NCBI GenBank assembly: GCA_902168245.1
Contig: CABHPA010000172.1
Span: 1-63,910 of the forward strand
DNA from: Candidatus Melainabacteria bacterium
GTDB lineage: Bacteria > Cyanobacteriota > Vampirovibrionia > Vampirovibrionales > Vampirovibrionaceae
Direction: 5' to 3'
Length of the DNA: 63,910 bases
Shown: one piece after another, positions 61,007 to 63,910 of the stretch
How positions within the stretch are numbered: position 1 is the first letter of the stretch
Layout of the letters: each line of letters begins with the position of its first letter
The notes under the pieces: model-generated
The model's input: only the letters and a program-made list of their open reading frames with translations
The model's database searches: none
Told to the model about the DNA's origin: nothing
Made by a program: the position numbers and the translations under genes

Positions 61007-62337
61007 CGGCGCGCTAACCTCGCTTCAAGTTTTTCAGTCAAGAGTCGGCTCATCATAAAGAAGAAGATGCCGAACACCACGGCGGCTACCACCAACCAGC
61101 CAATCCAGTTCATCACGGAACCGGCCTGGAGTACAGGCAGGCTCTGCGCGCCGCCGCCCAACTGCGGAACCAGAACCACCCAGTACTTTTCAACCGCAAT
61201 GGCGAAAATATTGATCAGGGACAGGGGAATCAGGAACTTCCAACTGAAGCCCATCAACTGATCCGGCTTCAGACGGGGCAAGGTGGCCCGTACCCACATC
61301 GCCAGGAAGATAAAGAAGTAGGTCTTCGCCATGAACCAAAACAGCATTTCCACCTGCAAAGCCAGCAGGCTCCAGTTAAACTGACCGGCGGGCAAGGCCA
61401 TATGTTCAATCTGATCTACCGACTGATGTGTAAACCATTCCACAAAGAAGGTCCCAATCGGAGAGAAATAGCCGCCCAGGAAGAAAGCCGCCGTAAAGGC
61501 GCTCATTGCAAACAGGGAAGCGTATTCCGCCAGGAAGAACAAGGCGAACTTCATACCGGAGTATTCGGTGTTGTAACCGCTGACCAGCTCGCTTTCCGCT
61601 TCCGGCAAGTCGAACGGAATCCGGTTCACTTCCGCCAGCGCGGAGACAAAGAAGATCAAGAGGCTGATCGGCGTTAACAGGATGCCGTACCAGTTCCAAA
61701 TCGGCCCTTGCTGGCCTTTCACAATCAGATCAATGTTCATGGAGCCTGCAAACAGCGTAACCGTCAGCACAGACATCACCAGCGGGATCTCATAACTGAT
61801 GGCTTGCGCCGCGCTCCGCATACCACCCAATAGGGAGTACTTGTTGTTGGACGCCCAACCCGCCAGCACCAGACCCACCACCGAAATGGAGGAGATTGCG
61901 AAGACAAACAGCGCCCCGGCAGGCAACGCAACGGCCAGAAGCTGATCGGTAAAGGGGATCAAGCCGAAAAACACGAAAGAAGGCAGGAAAAACAAGGCAG
62001 GTGCAACCGTGAAGAGGAATTTGTTGGTGCCTTTCGGCATAATGTCCTCTTTAAACAGCAGCTTTACGCCATCGGCCAGGGTTTGCAGCAAGCCCCACGG
62101 GCCAACCCGGTTGGGGCCTTTCCGCTGGGTGAACCAAGCCAGTACCTTGCGCTCCATCAAAACCATAAAGATAACCGACACCTGGGCCACAATCGCAATC
62201 AGCGTAAACGCCACGACTGCCCATAAGACGGTTAACAACGGCCCAAAATCGTTCCAGTTGATATTGCCGCCCAACAAGCCGGTTACCCAGCCCAGCAAGG
62301 CAGAAAGCCATTGGGGATAATAATCCTGAGGGTTCAT
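61003..62337 (-). CDS. nuoH: NADH-quinone oxidoreductase subunit H
   Basis: 444 residues, eight or more membrane segments; it forms part of the quinone-binding chamber (NdhA homologue). FMVLMERKVLAWFTQRKGPN, RVGPWGLLQTLADGVKLLFKE and NRIPFDLPEAESELVSGYNTEYSG are diagnostic. It is longer than Escherichia coli NuoH (325), with an N-terminal extension and an insert before the last helices (PIGTFFVEWFTHQSVDQ). Start directly adjacent to the nuoD stop. Confidence 0.95.
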   Translation of the reverse strand: MNPQDYYPQWLSALLGWVTGLLGGNINWNDFGPLLTVLWAVVAFTLIAIVAQVSVIFMVLMERKVLAWFTQRKGPNRVGPWGLLQTLADGVKLLFKEDIMPKGTNKFLFTVAPALFFLPSFVFFGLIPFTDQLLAVALPAGALFVFAISSISVVGLVLAGWASNNKYSLLGGMRSAAQAISYEIPLVMSVLTVTLFAGSMNIDLIVKGQQGPIWNWYGILLTPISLLIFFVSALAEVNRIPFDLPEAESELVSGYNTEYSGMKFALFFLAEYASLFAMSAFTAAFFLGGYFSPIGTFFVEWFTHQSVDQIEHMALPAGQFNWSLLALQVEMLFWFMAKTYFFIFLAMWVRATLPRLKPDQLMGFSWKFLIPLSLINIFAIAVEKYWVVLVPQLGGGAQSLPVLQAGSVMNWIGWLVVAAVVFGIFFFMMSRLLTEKLEARLARR

Positions 62338-63591
62338 TTAGCGGTCTACCTCCGGCAAAATCACATCCAGGCTACCAAAGATAGCCATCAGGTCGGGATA
62401 CAAATTACCAATCATCAGCTCCGGCAGGACGGACAAGTTGGAGAAAGAGGCTCCGCGCCACTTCACGCGATACGCTTTCGGCGTTCCGTCACTCAACATG
62501 TAGCATCCCAGCATACCGCGAGGGGACTCGCAAACGCTGTAAGCTTCACCAGCCGGTGGCTTGTAGGTCATCAGGTTAATTTTCTGGCCCTGATACTGCC
62601 AATCCGGGTCAATATCGGGAATGGCCTTGGGATCTTCGCCTTTTTCCTTGGCTGCTTTACGCGCCGCCTCGATTTCGGCCTGCTTGTTGAGAATATTCTG
62701 GGTGTCCCCGCCTGGAATCTTGTCGAGGCACTGCTCGATAATCCGGCAGGATTCGCGCATTTCAGCCATTCGAACCAGGTAACGATCGTACACATCGGCA
62801 TGTTTGCCCAGCGGAACTTCGAAATCAATCTCGTCGTAGCCACTATAAGGATTGGTCTTCCGCAAATCCTGGCCAACTCCGGCAGCACGGAGACTAGGGC
62901 CAGTCACGCCATATTTCATGCAAGTTTCGTAATCCATCCGCCCAATACCCACCGTACGATCCAGAATAATCGGGTTTTTCGTCACGATGGATTCGTACTC
63001 ATCCAGCTTTTGGGGCATGGTGCGGATGAAACGACGGCATTTCTCAATCCAGCCCGGCGGCAGATCGGCGTTAACCCCGCCGAAGCGGTAGTAGTTGTAC
63101 ATCATCCGCGCGCCGGTCACATCCTCAAACAGCTTGAAGATTTCTTCCCGCTCGCGGAACGCATAAAACAACGGACTCGTCGCGCCCAAGTCCAGCAAGA
63201 AGGTGCCGAACCACAGCAAGTGGGAGGTAATCCGGTTCAATTCCATCGTGATCATACGAATGTACTGAACCCGCTTTGGCACTTTCAGATTGGCAATCTT
63301 CTCAATAGAAGACACGTAAACGTAGTGATCATAAAAGGATGAGAGGTACTCAACCCTGTCCAGCGTTGGCTGATACTGGAAATAGGAACGAGACTCTGCC
63401 ATTTTCTCCTTGCTACGGTGCAAGTAGCCAATGACCGGCTCCATATCCTTGACCACTTCGCCGTTCAGCGTGGTCACCAAACGCAATACACCGTGGGTGC
63501 TGGGGTGCTGAGGCCCAATGTTGACTACCAAGTCCTCGGTCTTGAGACCTTGCTCGGTATGAACTCCTGGGATATCAATCGTTGTCATCAA
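62338..63591 (-). CDS. nuoD: NADH-quinone oxidoreductase subunit D
   Basis: 417 residues, the 49-kDa subunit that lines the quinone site. VNIGPQHPSTHGVLRL, GYLHRSKEKMAE, YFQYQPTLDRVEYL and the C-terminal DVILPEVDR are typical. A charged insert of about 40 residues (NKQAEIEAARKAAKEKGEDP) lies before the ESPRG box, unusual for the family. The stop is immediately followed by nuoH; nuoE, nuoF and nuoG are not here. Confidence 0.95.
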   Translation of the reverse strand: MMTTIDIPGVHTEQGLKTEDLVVNIGPQHPSTHGVLRLVTTLNGEVVKDMEPVIGYLHRSKEKMAESRSYFQYQPTLDRVEYLSSFYDHYVYVSSIEKIANLKVPKRVQYIRMITMELNRITSHLLWFGTFLLDLGATSPLFYAFREREEIFKLFEDVTGARMMYNYYRFGGVNADLPPGWIEKCRRFIRTMPQKLDEYESIVTKNPIILDRTVGIGRMDYETCMKYGVTGPSLRAAGVGQDLRKTNPYSGYDEIDFEVPLGKHADVYDRYLVRMAEMRESCRIIEQCLDKIPGGDTQNILNKQAEIEAARKAAKEKGEDPKAIPDIDPDWQYQGQKINLMTYKPPAGEAYSVCESPRGMLGCYMLSDGTPKAYRVKWRGASFSNLSVLPELMIGNLYPDLMAIFGSLDVILPEVDR

Positions 63592-63600
63592 TAGCCGTCC

Positions 63601-63910
63601 TTACCGTTCATTCCAGACCAGGCGCGGGTCATTCACCTTGTAATCCTTACGCAGTGGATGTCCTAGCCAGTCGTTCGGCATTAAAATACGAGTGAGATTG
63701 GGGTGACCGTCATATTGAATCCCCAGCAAATCGTAGGATTCACGCTCATGCCAGTCGGCGGCATGCCAGACTGGCATTAAGCTTGGGGAATGCTCATTTT
63801 CGGCAGTCACTTTAATAGCCATGTACTTGAAAGTCTTGGTAGAGTACAAATGATAGACGGATTCCAGCCGATCCTTCCAGTCAATGCCCGTACAGGACAG
63901 CAACAGGTCA
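63601..63910 (-). CDS. nuoC: NADH-quinone oxidoreductase subunit C, 5' end outside window
   Basis: The C-terminal 100-odd residues of the 30-kDa subunit; the frame is open to the right edge, so the start lies beyond 63910. [19 protein letters not shown] and [17 protein letters not shown] are the family signature. Nine bases separate its stop from the nuoD start. Separate nuoC and nuoD genes (not fused). Confidence 0.95.
   Translation of the reverse strand, partial: DLLLSCTGIDWKDRLESVYHLYSTKTFKYMAIKVTAENEHSPSLMPVWHAADWHERESYDLLGIQYDGHPNLTRILMPNDWLGHPLRKDYKVNDPRLVWNER

Overview
The window is the left end of an assembled contig: bases 1-63 are an Illumina Nextera i7 adapter, not genome. The remainder is densely coded, moderately GC-rich DNA. 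The gene set suggests a Gram-negative, flagellated, respiring bacterium: an MlaE-type permease, lipoprotein and prepilin signals, flagellar rod genes, complex I, PEP carboxykinase and a cyanobacterial/plant-type ferredoxin-NADP reductase ending in Tyr. No photosynthesis genes are visible. My best placement is a non-photosynthetic relative of Cyanobacteria (Vampirovibrionia/Melainabacteria, Vampirovibrionales-like). This is inferred from gene content and family resemblance; no phylogeny was run.

Layout. 65-5810: envelope proteins (a truncated matrixin-like protein, a multi-pass membrane protein, a methyltransferase, an M23 peptidase) and a cupin. 5939-11062: pckA, a Flp-like pilin, small unknowns, and bioB behind a striking pair of overlapping inverted repeats. 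11265-15174: an unknown gene, an AT-rich HEPN/AbiU2-like gene next to tRNA-Lys, purA and tRNA-Ser. 15321-19096: a holin-like membrane protein, a type IV prepilin, and two translationally coupled zinc dehydrogenases. 19301-25717: the lipid cluster yceD-rpmF-plsX-fabH-fabD-fabG-acpP-(terminator)-fabF. 25863-33437: a methyltransferase, mlaE, ilvE and gpmI (divergent, 33 bp apart), and a petH/ETF-quinone-oxidoreductase pair. 33716-40103: an SLH-like lipoprotein, small unknowns, and the flagellar rod cluster (two FlgF/FlgG-type proteins, flgB, RDD protein, flgC, lytic transglycosylase, fliE). 40395-48664: a candidate micro-protein, a TPR protein, an ABC-2 exporter, a possible structured RNA, a GAF/degenerate HD-GYP protein, a lipoate-type transferase and an HTH regulator. 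48817-53867: a double M16 peptidase, a small unknown and trmFO. 53979-63910 (all minus): complex I genes nuoC(partial)-D-H-I-J-K-L-M-N, with no nuoE/F/G between nuoD and nuoH.

How the parts fit. The fab cluster supplies acyl chains for PlsX and membranes. Complex I, FNR and the ETF-QO-like protein are all routes into or around the quinone/ferredoxin pools. A complex I locus without the NADH module beside a genome-encoded FNR suggests ferredoxin-centred electron flow. The most unusual observations are the bioB double inverted repeat, several conserved proteins with altered catalytic motifs (matrixin, HD-GYP, ETF-QO), the internal duplication in the HEPN-like protein, and two intergenic stretches that look like unassigned small RNAs.
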